A stretch of 64,000 bases of DNA, from the NCBI RefSeq assembly GCF_003443735.1, contig NZ_CP031969.1:7192001-7256000 (forward strand), given 5' to 3'. Under the pieces are notes generated by a model. It worked only from the letters and a program-made list of their open reading frames with translations. It had not been told where the DNA came from and did no database searches. The translations under genes were made by a program, and so were the position numbers. Shown one piece after another: positions 42,406 through 50,779 of the stretch; the stretch's first letter is position 1; each line of letters starts with the position of its first letter. This stretch comes from Streptomyces sp. CC0208 (GTDB lineage Bacteria; Actinomycetota; Actinomycetes; Streptomycetales; Streptomycetaceae).

Positions 42406-43374
42406 ATGAACCGCATGACCGCGACCGCCCCACCCGCCACCGGCGTCCGCACCCCCTGGGAGGACCTCCCCGAGGCCGTACGCAACGCCGTCGCGGACGT
42501 GCTCGGCGAGCCGGTCGCCCACGCCGTCACCCAACCCGGCGGATTCTCCCCGGGCGCCGCCACCCGCGTGCGCACCACCGACGGGCGCCGCGTCTTCGTC
42601 AAGGCCGTCAGCGGGGACACCAACCCCGACAGCCCGGCACTGCACCGCACCGAGGCCCGCAACGCCGCCGCGCTGCCGGCCGCCGTCCCGGCACCCCGCC
42701 TCCTCGGCACCCACGACGACGGCACCTGGGTGGCGCTCGTCTACGAGGACGTCCAGGGCCGCCAGCCCCACGTCCCGTGGCACACGGCCGAACTGAAGCG
42801 CGTCCTGGACGCCGTGGCGGACCTGGGCCGCACCCTCACCCCCTCGCCCCTGGACGCCCCACCCGCCGCCACGGCCCTCGACCGCACCTTCAGCGGCTGG
42901 CAGCGGCTCCTGCACGGTGAGCACGAGGACCTCACGGCACGCCTCGACCCCTGGGTCGCCGGCCACCTGCTCCTTCTCGCGGAACTCGCCGCCCCCTGGC
43001 CCGAGGCCGTCACCGGTGACACCCTCGCCCACGGCGACCTGCGGGCCGACAACATCCTGCTGACCGACGACGGCCGTACCGTCTTCGTCGACTGGCCGCA
43101 CGCTTTGCGCGCCGCCGTCTGGTTCGACCTGCTGGTGATGCTGCCGTGCGTCCGCGCCCAGGGCGGCCCGGATCCGGAGGACCTGTTCACGGCACATCCG
43201 CTGGGCGCGAGCGCCGACCCCGACGCCGTCACCACCGCCCTCGCCGCCCTGACCGGCTACTTCCTGTACCACTGCCTGCTGCCCCCACCGCCGGGCATCC
43301 CGACCGTCCGGGCCTTCCAACGGGCTCAGGGCGACGCGGCCCTGGCCTGGCTCAGGCGCCGGCTGCGGCGTTGA
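42406..43374 (+). CDS. Aminoglycoside phosphotransferase/choline-kinase-fold protein
   Basis: The 322-aa product has the APH fold. The catalytic loop HGDLRADNILL contains the catalytic Asp, and VFVDWPHAL is the metal-binding D-loop (DW in place of the more usual DFE). VFVKAVSG carries the ATP-binding Lys. The substrate is unknown; such proteins phosphorylate aminoglycosides, sugars or amino alcohols. Start at ATG 42406 or ATG 42415. Its 3' end overlaps the convergent amidase gene by 23 bp. Confidence 0.85.
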   Translation: MNRMTATAPPATGVRTPWEDLPEAVRNAVADVLGEPVAHAVTQPGGFSPGAATRVRTTDGRRVFVKAVSGDTNPDSPALHRTEARNAAALPAAVPAPRLLGTHDDGTWVALVYEDVQGRQPHVPWHTAELKRVLDAVADLGRTLTPSPLDAPPAATALDRTFSGWQRLLHGEHEDLTARLDPWVAGHLLLLAELAAPWPEAVTGDTLAHGDLRADNILLTDDGRTVFVDWPHALRAAVWFDLLVMLPCVRAQGGPDPEDLFTAHPLGASADPDAVTTALAALTGYFLYHCLLPPPPGIPTVRAFQRAQGDAALAWLRRRLRR

Positions 43375-44044
43375 CGAGGGCCTGTGTCACCCGCAGGTCC
43401 TCGCCCATCTCCGGATGCCACTGCACCCCCAACACCCAGTGCGGGCCGGGGAGTTCGATTGCCTCCACGGTGCCGTCCGCCGCGTGGGCCGAGGCCAGCA
43501 GGCCCTCCCCGAGGCGGTCCACCGCCTGGTGGTGGTAGGCCGGTACGGAGGTCTCCTCCGGGGCGAGGTCGCCGTACAGCGTGCCCGGTACGGGTTTGAC
43601 CGGGTGGTGGCCGAAGACGCCCACGGTCTCCGCGTGGCCGTCGACGTGCTGGTTGAGGGTGCCGCCCAGGGCCACGTTCAGGAGCTGCATGCCCCGGCAG
43701 ATGCCGAGCAGGGGGAGGCCTGCCGTCAACGCCGCCTTGATCAGGGCCAGTTCCCAGACGTCACGGGCGCGGGCGGGCGGACCGGTGCGGGGGTCGGGCG
43801 TGGCGCCGTAGTGGACCGGCTCCACGTCCGGGCCGCCCGCGATCACCAGGCCGTCCAGGCGGGCCACCGTCGCCGCCGCGTGCTCCGGGGCGTCCGGCGG
43901 GAGCATCGCGGCCAGACCGCCCGCCCGCTGCACCAGACGCGGATAGCCGACCGGCAGCAGCGCCGCCTCCAGCTCCCAGACGCGCCAGCGCGCCCCGGCC
44001 TCCAGATACGTGCTGATGCCGATCAGCGGTCGTACGGTCGTCAC
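43352..44044 (-). CDS. Gamma-glutamyl amidase (PuuD-like class I glutamine amidotransferase)
   Basis: A 230-aa class I amidotransferase-fold hydrolase. The nucleophile elbow GICRGMQ holds the catalytic Cys, and VQWHPE supplies His and Glu. PuuD-type enzymes split gamma-glutamyl-amines or gamma-glutamyl-amino acids, which fits the last step of the pathway encoded by the neighbouring glnA4-like, ALDH and SDR genes. Start GTG 44044 has GGGAGGG upstream. A motif shared with the glnA4 promoter lies 18-50 bp before its start. Confidence 0.88.
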   Translation of the reverse strand: MTTVRPLIGISTYLEAGARWRVWELEAALLPVGYPRLVQRAGGLAAMLPPDAPEHAAATVARLDGLVIAGGPDVEPVHYGATPDPRTGPPARARDVWELALIKAALTAGLPLLGICRGMQLLNVALGGTLNQHVDGHAETVGVFGHHPVKPVPGTLYGDLAPEETSVPAYHHQAVDRLGEGLLASAHAADGTVEAIELPGPHWVLGVQWHPEMGEDLRVTQALVNAAAGA

Positions 44045-44061
44045 TCGGCCCTCCCAGCCTT

Positions 44062-44094
44062 GCAATGGCCCACAGGTATACCTTTGCCTCCCGG
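44062..44094. promoter_or_regulatory. Shared GntR-type site before the gamma-glutamyl amidase gene
   Basis: GCAATGG-N9-ATACCTT followed by CTCCCGG, with the 10-bp palindrome AGGTATACCT at 44074-44083. Almost the same element with the same spacing stands at 44871-44904. Confidence 0.6.
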
Positions 44095-44111
44095 GACGCC
44101 CACCCGCAAGG

Positions 44112-44849
44112 TCAGGCCAGAAATCCCCGCAGCAGGGCCGCCGTCCCCGCGCAGTGCTCCCGCATCATCTCCCGCGCCCCGTCCGCGTCCCCGTCGAGCA
44201 CCGCCTCGACCAGCGCCGCGTGCTGCCGCTGCGAGTGCTCCAGGTTGCGGACCAGGAGCGGGATGCAGTCCAGGAGATCGTTCACCGAGGCCCGCACGGC
44301 CGCGTACTGCGCGGTCAGGGTCGGTGAGCCGCACAGCTCGGCGATCGTCAGGTGCAGCAGGGTGTCCAGGCGCCGGTAGTCCCCCAGCGGTGCCTCCTGG
44401 GTGGCCGCCAGTGCCGCGCGCAGCCGCTGCGCCTGCTCGTCCGTGAGGCCGTGTGCCGCGCACAGCCCCGCCGCGCCCACCTCCAGGACCTCCCGGAAGC
44501 GCAGCACGTCCTCGATGTCCGCCTCGGCGATCCGGCGCCGCAGCTCCTCCTCGCCCACCGCGTCCGGCGTACGGGGCAGCACGAACGTGCCGCCGTACCG
44601 CCCGCGCCGCGACTCCACCAGCCCCTGGTCCTGGAGCACCTTCAGCACCTCGCGCAGCGTCACCCGGCTGATCCCGAGCCGCTCCGCGAGCTCCCGCTCG
44701 GCCGGCAGCCGCTCGCCCCCCGGCACCAGCCCGAGCCGCACGACCTGGAGGATCTGCTCCAGCGCCTCCTCGAAGCCGTTGCCCGCCCTGACCGGCCGCA
44801 ACACCGGAGTCAACCGGTCGGCCGCGCCGCCGTCAGTGTCCACCGACAT
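44112..44849 (-). CDS. GntR-family (FadR subfamily) transcriptional regulator
   Basis: The 245-aa product has a GntR winged helix (about 30-95: ILQVVRLGLVPGGERLPAER, LAERLGISRVTLREVLKVLQ) and an all-helical FCD effector domain (about 110-235: RFREVLEVGAAGLCA, with metal-type His/Asp residues such as HLTIAELCGS). It is divergent from the glnA4-like gene. The site with ATACCTT in the shared 95-bp intergenic region is probably its operator. ATG 44849 is chosen over upstream starts. Confidence 0.9.
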   Translation of the reverse strand: MSVDTDGGAADRLTPVLRPVRAGNGFEEALEQILQVVRLGLVPGGERLPAERELAERLGISRVTLREVLKVLQDQGLVESRRGRYGGTFVLPRTPDAVGEEELRRRIAEADIEDVLRFREVLEVGAAGLCAAHGLTDEQAQRLRAALAATQEAPLGDYRRLDTLLHLTIAELCGSPTLTAQYAAVRASVNDLLDCIPLLVRNLEHSQRQHAALVEAVLDGDADGAREMMREHCAGTAALLRGFLA

Positions 44850-44870
44850 ATGGCCGAGCCCCCTTCCCAA

Positions 44871-44904
44871 GCAATGGTTCAGAGCAATACCTTATGGCTC
44901 CCGG
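44871..44904. promoter_or_regulatory. Shared GntR-type site in the gntR/glnA4 intergenic region
   Basis: GCAATGG-N9-ATACCTT then GCTCCCGG. It matches the element before the amidase gene at 18 of the first 23 positions with identical spacing and the same orientation. Confidence 0.6.
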
Positions 44905-44944
44905 CCCGGTCGGAAAAACGCGCAGCAGCCGAAGGAGCTCTCCC

Positions 44945-46303
44945 GTGGCAGACCGCACACCCCCGCTCAGCGTCGAGGAGCTGCACGCCCTCGTCGCGAG
45001 CGGCGAGATCGACACTGTCGTCCTGGCCTTCCCCGACATGCAGGGGCGGCTCCAGGGCAAGAGGTTCGCCGCCCGCTTCTTCCTCGACGAGGTACTCCAC
45101 CACGGCACCGAGGGCTGCAACTACCTCCTCGCCGTCGATATCGAGATGAACACCGTCGACGGCTACGCGATGTCGTCGTGGGACCGCGGCTACGGCGACT
45201 TCGCCATGCACCCGGACCTGAGCACCCTGCGCCGCGTGCCCTGGAACGCCGGTACGGCCATGCTGATCGCCGACCTCGCGTGGAACGACGGCTCGCCGGT
45301 CGTCGCCGCGCCCCGCCAGATCCTGCGCCGCCAGCTGGAGCGGCTCGCCGAACTCGGCTACACCGCCCAGGTCGGCACCGAGCTGGAGTTCATCGTCTTC
45401 AAGGACACCTACGAGCAGGCCTGGGACGCCCGGTACCGGGGGCTGACACCGGCGAACCAGTACAACATCGACTACTCGGTGCTGGGGACCGGCCGTATCG
45501 AACCGCTGCTGCGCCGGATCCGCAACGACATGACGGCCGCCGGTCTCACCGTCGAGTCCGCCAAGGGGGAGTGCAACCCCGGCCAGCACGAGATCGTGTT
45601 CAAGTACGACGAGGCCCTGGTCACCTGCGACCAGCACGCGATCTACAAGACCGGTGCCAAGGAGATCGCCGCCCAGGAGGGCGTGTCGCTCACCTTCATG
45701 GCCAAGTACGACGAACGCGAGGGCAACTCCTGCCACATCCATCTCTCGCTCGCCGACGCCGACGGCACCAACGCGATGGCCGGCCCCGACGGGATGTCGG
45801 ACGTGATGAAGTACTTCCTCGCGGGGCAGCTCGCGGCCCTCAGGGACTTCTCGCTCCTCTACGCCCCCAACATCAACTCCTACAAGCGGTTCCAGCCCGG
45901 CTCCTTCGCCCCCACGGCCGTCGCGTGGGGCCACGACAACCGCACCTGCGCGCTGCGGGTCGTGGGCCACGGCCGCTCCCTGCGCTTCGAGAACCGGCTG
46001 CCCGGCGGGGACGTCAACCCGCACCTCGCGGTCGCCGGTCTGGTCGCCGCCGGGCTCTACGGCATCGAGCAGAAGCTGGAGCTGCCGGAGGTGTGCACCG
46101 GCAACGCCTACACCGCCGAGTACGCGCAGGTCCCCACCACCCTGCGCGAGGCCGCCGAGCTCTGGGAGAACAGCCCGATCGCCAAGGCCGCCTTCGGCGA
46201 CGAGGTCGTCGCGCACTACCGCAACATGGCCCGCGTCGAACTCCAGGCCTTCGACGCGGCGATCACCGACTGGGAGCTGCGCCGCTCCTTCGAACGTCTG
46301 TGA
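44945..46303 (+). CDS. glnA4: Glutamine-synthetase-like gamma-glutamylamine synthetase (GlnA4 type)
   Basis: The 452-aa product has the glutamine synthetase fold: metal ligands in GTELEFIVF and ECNPGQHEIVF, HIHLSL, and RFENRLPGGDVNPHLA. It lacks the NLYDLPP adenylylation segment of true GlnA. By its gene neighbourhood it matches S. coelicolor GlnA4 (SCO1613), reported as a gamma-glutamylethanolamide synthetase: glutamate plus ethanolamine plus ATP. It is followed by an aldehyde dehydrogenase and an SDR and preceded by a divergent GntR gene. Start GTG 44945 with AAGGAG 9 nt upstream. Confidence 0.88.
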   Translation: MADRTPPLSVEELHALVASGEIDTVVLAFPDMQGRLQGKRFAARFFLDEVLHHGTEGCNYLLAVDIEMNTVDGYAMSSWDRGYGDFAMHPDLSTLRRVPWNAGTAMLIADLAWNDGSPVVAAPRQILRRQLERLAELGYTAQVGTELEFIVFKDTYEQAWDARYRGLTPANQYNIDYSVLGTGRIEPLLRRIRNDMTAAGLTVESAKGECNPGQHEIVFKYDEALVTCDQHAIYKTGAKEIAAQEGVSLTFMAKYDEREGNSCHIHLSLADADGTNAMAGPDGMSDVMKYFLAGQLAALRDFSLLYAPNINSYKRFQPGSFAPTAVAWGHDNRTCALRVVGHGRSLRFENRLPGGDVNPHLAVAGLVAAGLYGIEQKLELPEVCTGNAYTAEYAQVPTTLREAAELWENSPIAKAAFGDEVVAHYRNMARVELQAFDAAITDWELRRSFERL

Positions 46304-46349
46304 TGCCGAACTTCTGCGATGTCGAACTTCTGTGATGTCGGACGTCTGT
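46290..46349 (+). repeat. 16-bp tandem repeat at the end of glnA4
   Basis: Three full units (46302, 46318, 46334; GATGYCGAACTTCTGY type) and a partial one in the last codons of glnA4 (46290-46301). They fill the gap to the next gene and run up to its ribosome site AGAGG. Confidence 0.8.
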
Positions 46350-46362
46350 GAGAGGTACTTCG

Positions 46363-47736
46363 TTGTCGTACGAGCATGAACTGACCGTCCTCAACCCGGC
46401 CACCGAGGAGGTCGTCGCCACCGTCCCCGCCGCCACCGCGGCCGACGTGGACGCGGCCGTCGCCCGCGCGTCGAAGGCGCAGGACCGCTGGGCGTCCGTC
46501 GCCCCCGCCGACCGGGCGCGGCTGCTGCGCCGGTTCGCCGACGTGGTCGACCAGCACGTCGAGGAACTGGCCCGGTTGGAGGTCCGGGAAGCCGGTCACC
46601 TCCTCGGCAACGCCCGCTGGGAGGCCGGCAACGTCCGTGACCTGCTCGCCTATGCGGCGGGCGGGGTGGAGCGGCTGAACGGCCGCCAGATCCCGGTGCC
46701 CGGCGGCCTCGACGTCACCCTCCTCGAACCCCTCGGCGTGGTCGGCGTCATCGCGCCCTGGAACTTCCCCATGCCGATCGCCGCCTGGGGCACGGCACCC
46801 GCGCTCGCCGCCGGCAACGCGGTCGTCCTCAAGCCCGCCGAGACGACCCCGCTGACCGCCCTCCGCCTCGCCGAACTCGCCCTGGACGCGGGGCTTCCGG
46901 AGGGCCTGTTCCAGGTGCTGCCCGGACACGGCCCGGTCGCCGGCACCGCCCTCGTCGAGCACCCCGGCGTCGCGAAGATCGTCTTCACCGGCTCCACCCG
47001 CACCGGCCGTGACGTCATGGAGCGCTGCGCGCGCCAGGTCAAGCCGGTCACCCTCGAACTGGGCGGCAAGAGCCCCAACATCGTCTTCGCGGACGCGGAC
47101 CTCGCCCAGGCCGTCGACCCCTTCTCCTTCCTCGACAACTCCGGCCAGGACTGCTGCGCCCGCACCCGGATCCTGGTCCAGGAGTCGGTGTACGACGATG
47201 TCCGTGACCTGCTCGCCGACGCCGTCGCGTCCGTGATCGTGGGCGACCCGGCCGACGAGAAGACCCAGATGGGCCCGTTGATCTCCCGTCAGCAACTGGA
47301 CCGCGTACGGGCGTTGGTCCCCGAGGGCGCCCCCGGCCTGCGCGGCAGCGCCCCCGACGGGCCCGGCTTCTGGTTCGCTCCGACCGTCCTGACCGGCGAG
47401 GCGCCCGACTCCGAGGCCGCCCGCGAGGAGATCTTCGGCCCGGTCGCCGTCCTGCTGCCCTTCACCGACGAACAGGACGCGATCCGGCTCGCCAACGACA
47501 CCCCGTACGGCCTCTCCGGCTCCCTGTGGACCCGCGACATCGGCCGCGCGCTGCGCCTGTCCCGGGCCGTCAAGGCGGGCAACCTGTCCGTCAACTCCCA
47601 CTCCAGCGTCCGCTACTGGACCCCCTTCGGCGGCTACAAGCAGTCCGGACTCGGCCGGGAACTCGGCCCGGACGCCCTGACCGCATTCACCGAGACCAAG
47701 AACGTCTTCATCAGCACGGAAGGCCCCGCCCAGTGA
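46363..47736 (+). CDS. NAD-dependent aldehyde dehydrogenase
   Basis: A 457-aa ALDH-superfamily enzyme: PWNFPMPIAAWGTAPALAAG (cofactor binding), VFTGSTRTGRDVM, LELGGKSPNIVF with the general-base Glu, and the catalytic Cys in GQDCCARTR. In this cluster it would oxidise a gamma-glutamyl-amino aldehyde to the acid. The start is TTG 46363, chosen because AGAGG lies 7 nt before it; GTG 46348 is in frame. Its stop overlaps the SDR start (GTGA). Confidence 0.9.
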   Translation: MSYEHELTVLNPATEEVVATVPAATAADVDAAVARASKAQDRWASVAPADRARLLRRFADVVDQHVEELARLEVREAGHLLGNARWEAGNVRDLLAYAAGGVERLNGRQIPVPGGLDVTLLEPLGVVGVIAPWNFPMPIAAWGTAPALAAGNAVVLKPAETTPLTALRLAELALDAGLPEGLFQVLPGHGPVAGTALVEHPGVAKIVFTGSTRTGRDVMERCARQVKPVTLELGGKSPNIVFADADLAQAVDPFSFLDNSGQDCCARTRILVQESVYDDVRDLLADAVASVIVGDPADEKTQMGPLISRQQLDRVRALVPEGAPGLRGSAPDGPGFWFAPTVLTGEAPDSEAAREEIFGPVAVLLPFTDEQDAIRLANDTPYGLSGSLWTRDIGRALRLSRAVKAGNLSVNSHSSVRYWTPFGGYKQSGLGRELGPDALTAFTETKNVFISTEGPAQ

Positions 47737-48524
47737 CCTCTTCGACCGATCAGATCGTGTGCCGTCGCCTCGTCGGCCGTACGGCCGTCATCACCGGAGC
47801 CGGCAGCGGCATCGGTCTCGCGACCGCCCGCAGGCTCGCCTCCGAGGGCGCCCACGTCGTGTGCGCCGACGTCGACGAACCCCGCGGCAAGGCCGCCGCC
47901 GACGAGGTCGGCGGGCTCTTCGTCAAGGTCGACGTCACCGACCCCGAGCAGGTCGAGGCGCTGTTCAAGACGGCGTACGACACCTACGGCAGCGTCGACA
48001 TCGCCTTCAACAACGCGGGCATCTCGCCGCCGGACGACGACTCCATCCTGGAGACGGGCCTTGAGGCATGGAAGCGCGTCCAGGAGGTCAACCTGACCTC
48101 CGTCTACCTGTGCTGCAAGGCCGCGATCCCCTACATGCGGCGGCAGGGCAGGGGGTCCATCATCAACACCGCGTCCTTCGTGGCGAGGATGGGCGCGGCC
48201 ACCTCTCAGATCTCCTACACCGCCTCCAAGGGCGGCGTGCTCGCCATGTCCCGTGAACTGGGCGTGCAGTTCGCGCGCGAGGGCATCCGCGTGAACGCCC
48301 TGTGCCCGGGCCCGGTCAACACCCCGCTGCTCCAGGAACTGTTCGCCAAGGACCCCGAGCGGGCCGCGCGACGTCTGGTGCACATTCCGGTCGGCCGGTT
48401 CGCCGAGGCCGAGGAGATCGCCGCCGCCGTCGCCTTCCTGGCCAGCGACGACTCCTCCTTCGTCAACGCCAGCGACTTCCTGGTGGACGGCGGGATCTCG
48501 GGGGCGTACGTCACACCGCTGTAG
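47733..48524 (+). CDS. Short-chain dehydrogenase/reductase
   Basis: The 263-aa SDR has TGAGSGIG (about 19-26) for NAD(P) binding, NNAG, and the catalytic YxxxK in SQISYTASKGG. Coupled to the ALDH by GTGA, it would convert the hydroxyl of a gamma-glutamyl-ethanolamide-like intermediate to the aldehyde, giving the order GlnA4, SDR, ALDH, amidase. The order of reactions is inference from the family types. Confidence 0.9.
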   Translation: MTSSTDQIVCRRLVGRTAVITGAGSGIGLATARRLASEGAHVVCADVDEPRGKAAADEVGGLFVKVDVTDPEQVEALFKTAYDTYGSVDIAFNNAGISPPDDDSILETGLEAWKRVQEVNLTSVYLCCKAAIPYMRRQGRGSIINTASFVARMGAATSQISYTASKGGVLAMSRELGVQFAREGIRVNALCPGPVNTPLLQELFAKDPERAARRLVHIPVGRFAEAEEIAAAVAFLASDDSSFVNASDFLVDGGISGAYVTPL

Positions 48525-48545
48525 GGATCGTCCTACAGTGCATCG

Positions 48546-49304
48546 ATGAGCAGGACGCTCCCGCCCGGCTGGTACCCGGACCCCGACGCTCCGCTGCTGG
48601 AGCGCTGGTGGAACGGGACCGCCTGGACGGACCACCGGCGCGCCCCCGAGGCCCCCGGCCCGCCACGGGCGGCCGGCCGGGCCGCGGGGCGCGCCAGGGC
48701 CGTCGCCCTCACGGCCTGTGGGACCGCCCTCGTCGCCGCGATCGTCAGCGGGGCGTTCGCCCTCGCCCGGGGCGACGGGGACGACGTGGTGGCGGACACG
48801 GCACCGACGGTCGCGAGCCCGACGCCCACCACCGCCTCCCCGGCCCCGTCCCGCCTGGTCGACGAACTCGACGGCATCAGCCTGCCGTTGCCGGACGGCT
48901 GGGCCCCTTCGAAATACGTCACCCGCGACAACGTCGTGATGACCACCGACGGCGGCAGGGTCTCCACCCGCACCCTGCCCGCCGACTCCGGGCGAGCCCC
49001 GGCGGCCCTCGCCCAGCAGGACATCCCGCAGGCCGCCGGCACGTCCTACGGTCGCATCCGCAGCCACCGGGTCGTCAGGTCGGAGCGCGTCGCCGTCGCC
49101 GGAGGCGCCGGATACCTGGTGCGCTGGCGCGTGAAGACAGCCCAGGGGCCCGGTGCCTACGTCCAGTCGCTGGCCCTCGCCCCGGACCGCGGCGGCCCCG
49201 CCGACACCGTCGTCGTCCGCTTCGCCTTCGACGCGGGTCCGGACGGGCCGCCGCTCACCGACATGGACCGGATCACCGGGGGGATCCGGCCCGTGGAGCG
49301 TTGA
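48546..49304 (+). CDS. DUF2510 membrane-anchored protein of unknown function
   Basis: The 252-aa product begins with the DUF2510 motif PPGWYPDPDAPLLERWWNGTAWTDH (residues 6-30), then a transmembrane helix (about 51-73), a Thr/Pro-rich spacer and an extracellular domain of about 150 residues. DUF2510 modules are common in actinobacterial membrane proteins, with unknown role. A TACAGT box just upstream suggests an almost leaderless mRNA. It is one base from the convergent aldolase gene. Confidence 0.8.
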   Translation: MSRTLPPGWYPDPDAPLLERWWNGTAWTDHRRAPEAPGPPRAAGRAAGRARAVALTACGTALVAAIVSGAFALARGDGDDVVADTAPTVASPTPTTASPAPSRLVDELDGISLPLPDGWAPSKYVTRDNVVMTTDGGRVSTRTLPADSGRAPAALAQQDIPQAAGTSYGRIRSHRVVRSERVAVAGGAGYLVRWRVKTAQGPGAYVQSLALAPDRGGPADTVVVRFAFDAGPDGPPLTDMDRITGGIRPVER

Positions 49305-49305
49305 C

Positions 49306-50508
49306 CTAGAGGAACGTGTGGCCCTCGCCGCGGTACGTCGGCACGGTCGCCGTCACCGCGTCCCCCTCGATCAGATGCAGCCTCTCGAACCGTTCGCACA
49401 GCTCACCGGCCTTGGCGTGCCGGAACCACACCTTGTCGCCGAGCAGCAGGTCGTCGGCGGGGGCGCCGAGCAGCGGGGTCTGCACCTCGCCGGGTCCCTC
49501 CTGCGGGTCGTACTTCAGCCCCTCCGGCAGATAGGGCACCGGCAGCCGGTCGGGTCCGGCCGCGCCGGACGCCGGGTAGCCGCCGCCGAGCACGGTCACC
49601 ACGCCCACCCCGGGCCTGCGCACCACGGGCATGGCGAACAGGGCGGCCGGACGCCCGCTGAAGGACGTGTAGTTGTCGAACAGCCTCGGCACGTACAGCC
49701 CCGACCCCGCGCCGATCTCCGTGACGGCGTCCTCCGCGGCGGTGTGCTGCACGCTGCCCGTGCCGCCGCCGTTGACGAACTCCAGGTCCGGTACGACGGC
49801 CCGCACCGCGCGCACCACGGCGGCGCGGCGCTCGGCCAGTTCCCGGCGGGCGGTGGCCTGCATCAGCCGTACGGCCCGGGAACGCAGCGGCCGTCCGGCG
49901 ACGGAGTCCCCGACACCGGCGATGTGCCCCTCGTAGGCCATGATCCCCACGACCTGGAACCCGGGACGCCGGGCCACCGCGCGGGCCATCTCGGCGACCT
50001 GGGCGGGGGAGTGCAGCGGTGAACGCCGGGCACCGACCCGGACCCGGCCGCCGAGGAGCTTCAGCGAGGTGTCCAACTCCAGGCAGACCCGGATCACTTC
50101 GGTGCCGCCCGCGCGGGCACCGTCGATGAAGGCGAGCTGCGCGGGGTCGTCGACCATCACCGTCACGGCGGCGGCGAGCTTGGGATCGGCGGCGAGTTCG
50201 GCGTACCCGGCGCGGTCGGCGGAGGGGTAGGCGAGCAGGATGTCGTCGAAACCGCTCCGGGCCAGCCACAGGGACTCGGCGAGGGTGAACGACATGATGC
50301 CCGCGAAGCCGTCCTTCGCCAGGACACGTTCCAGCAGGGCCCGGCACCGCACGGACTTGCTGGCGACACGGATGGGTTTGCCCGCCGCCCGGCGTACGAG
50401 ATCGTCCGCGTTGGCGTCGAAGGCGTCCAGATCCACGATCGCGACGGGGGCGTCGAGATGGGCGGTGGCCCGGTCGTAACGGGCCCGGTCGGCGGCGGGT
50501 GCAGTCAT
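49306..50508 (-). CDS. PLP-dependent D-threonine aldolase/alanine racemase-fold protein
   Basis: A 400-aa protein with the fold-type III PLP barrel. The cofactor Lys is in IRVASKSVRC, and later strands VVGIMAYEGHIAG and EFVNGGGTGSVQHT match amino acid deaminase/D-threonine aldolase proteins. It probably cleaves or deaminates a D-hydroxy amino acid; the substrate is not fixed by sequence. ATG 50508. Confidence 0.85.
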   Translation of the reverse strand: MTAPAADRARYDRATAHLDAPVAIVDLDAFDANADDLVRRAAGKPIRVASKSVRCRALLERVLAKDGFAGIMSFTLAESLWLARSGFDDILLAYPSADRAGYAELAADPKLAAAVTVMVDDPAQLAFIDGARAGGTEVIRVCLELDTSLKLLGGRVRVGARRSPLHSPAQVAEMARAVARRPGFQVVGIMAYEGHIAGVGDSVAGRPLRSRAVRLMQATARRELAERRAAVVRAVRAVVPDLEFVNGGGTGSVQHTAAEDAVTEIGAGSGLYVPRLFDNYTSFSGRPAALFAMPVVRRPGVGVVTVLGGGYPASGAAGPDRLPVPYLPEGLKYDPQEGPGEVQTPLLGAPADDLLLGDKVWFRHAKAGELCERFERLHLIEGDAVTATVPTYRGEGHTFL

Positions 50509-50779
50509 GAACGAAGCCTGCCAGACAGGATTACCGCAGGGTAGGGGGACGTTCCGGGCAGATGCCCCCCGGCCTGGCGGACTGGTTCCCGTTCGCCCAG
50601 GAACAACCCGTAGAGTGACGCGCACGCACGCAGGGCTGTTCGCCCCCCGTCGCCGCCGCGCCGGGATGCCGGCTCCTCCGTGCGGGTATGCGTGCCCGGA
50701 CGGAGGTCTTCCACACCGACGACTCCGGCGAGGGCCCGCTCACGACCGAACGGCCCGGACATGAGGAAACGGGGGGTGC

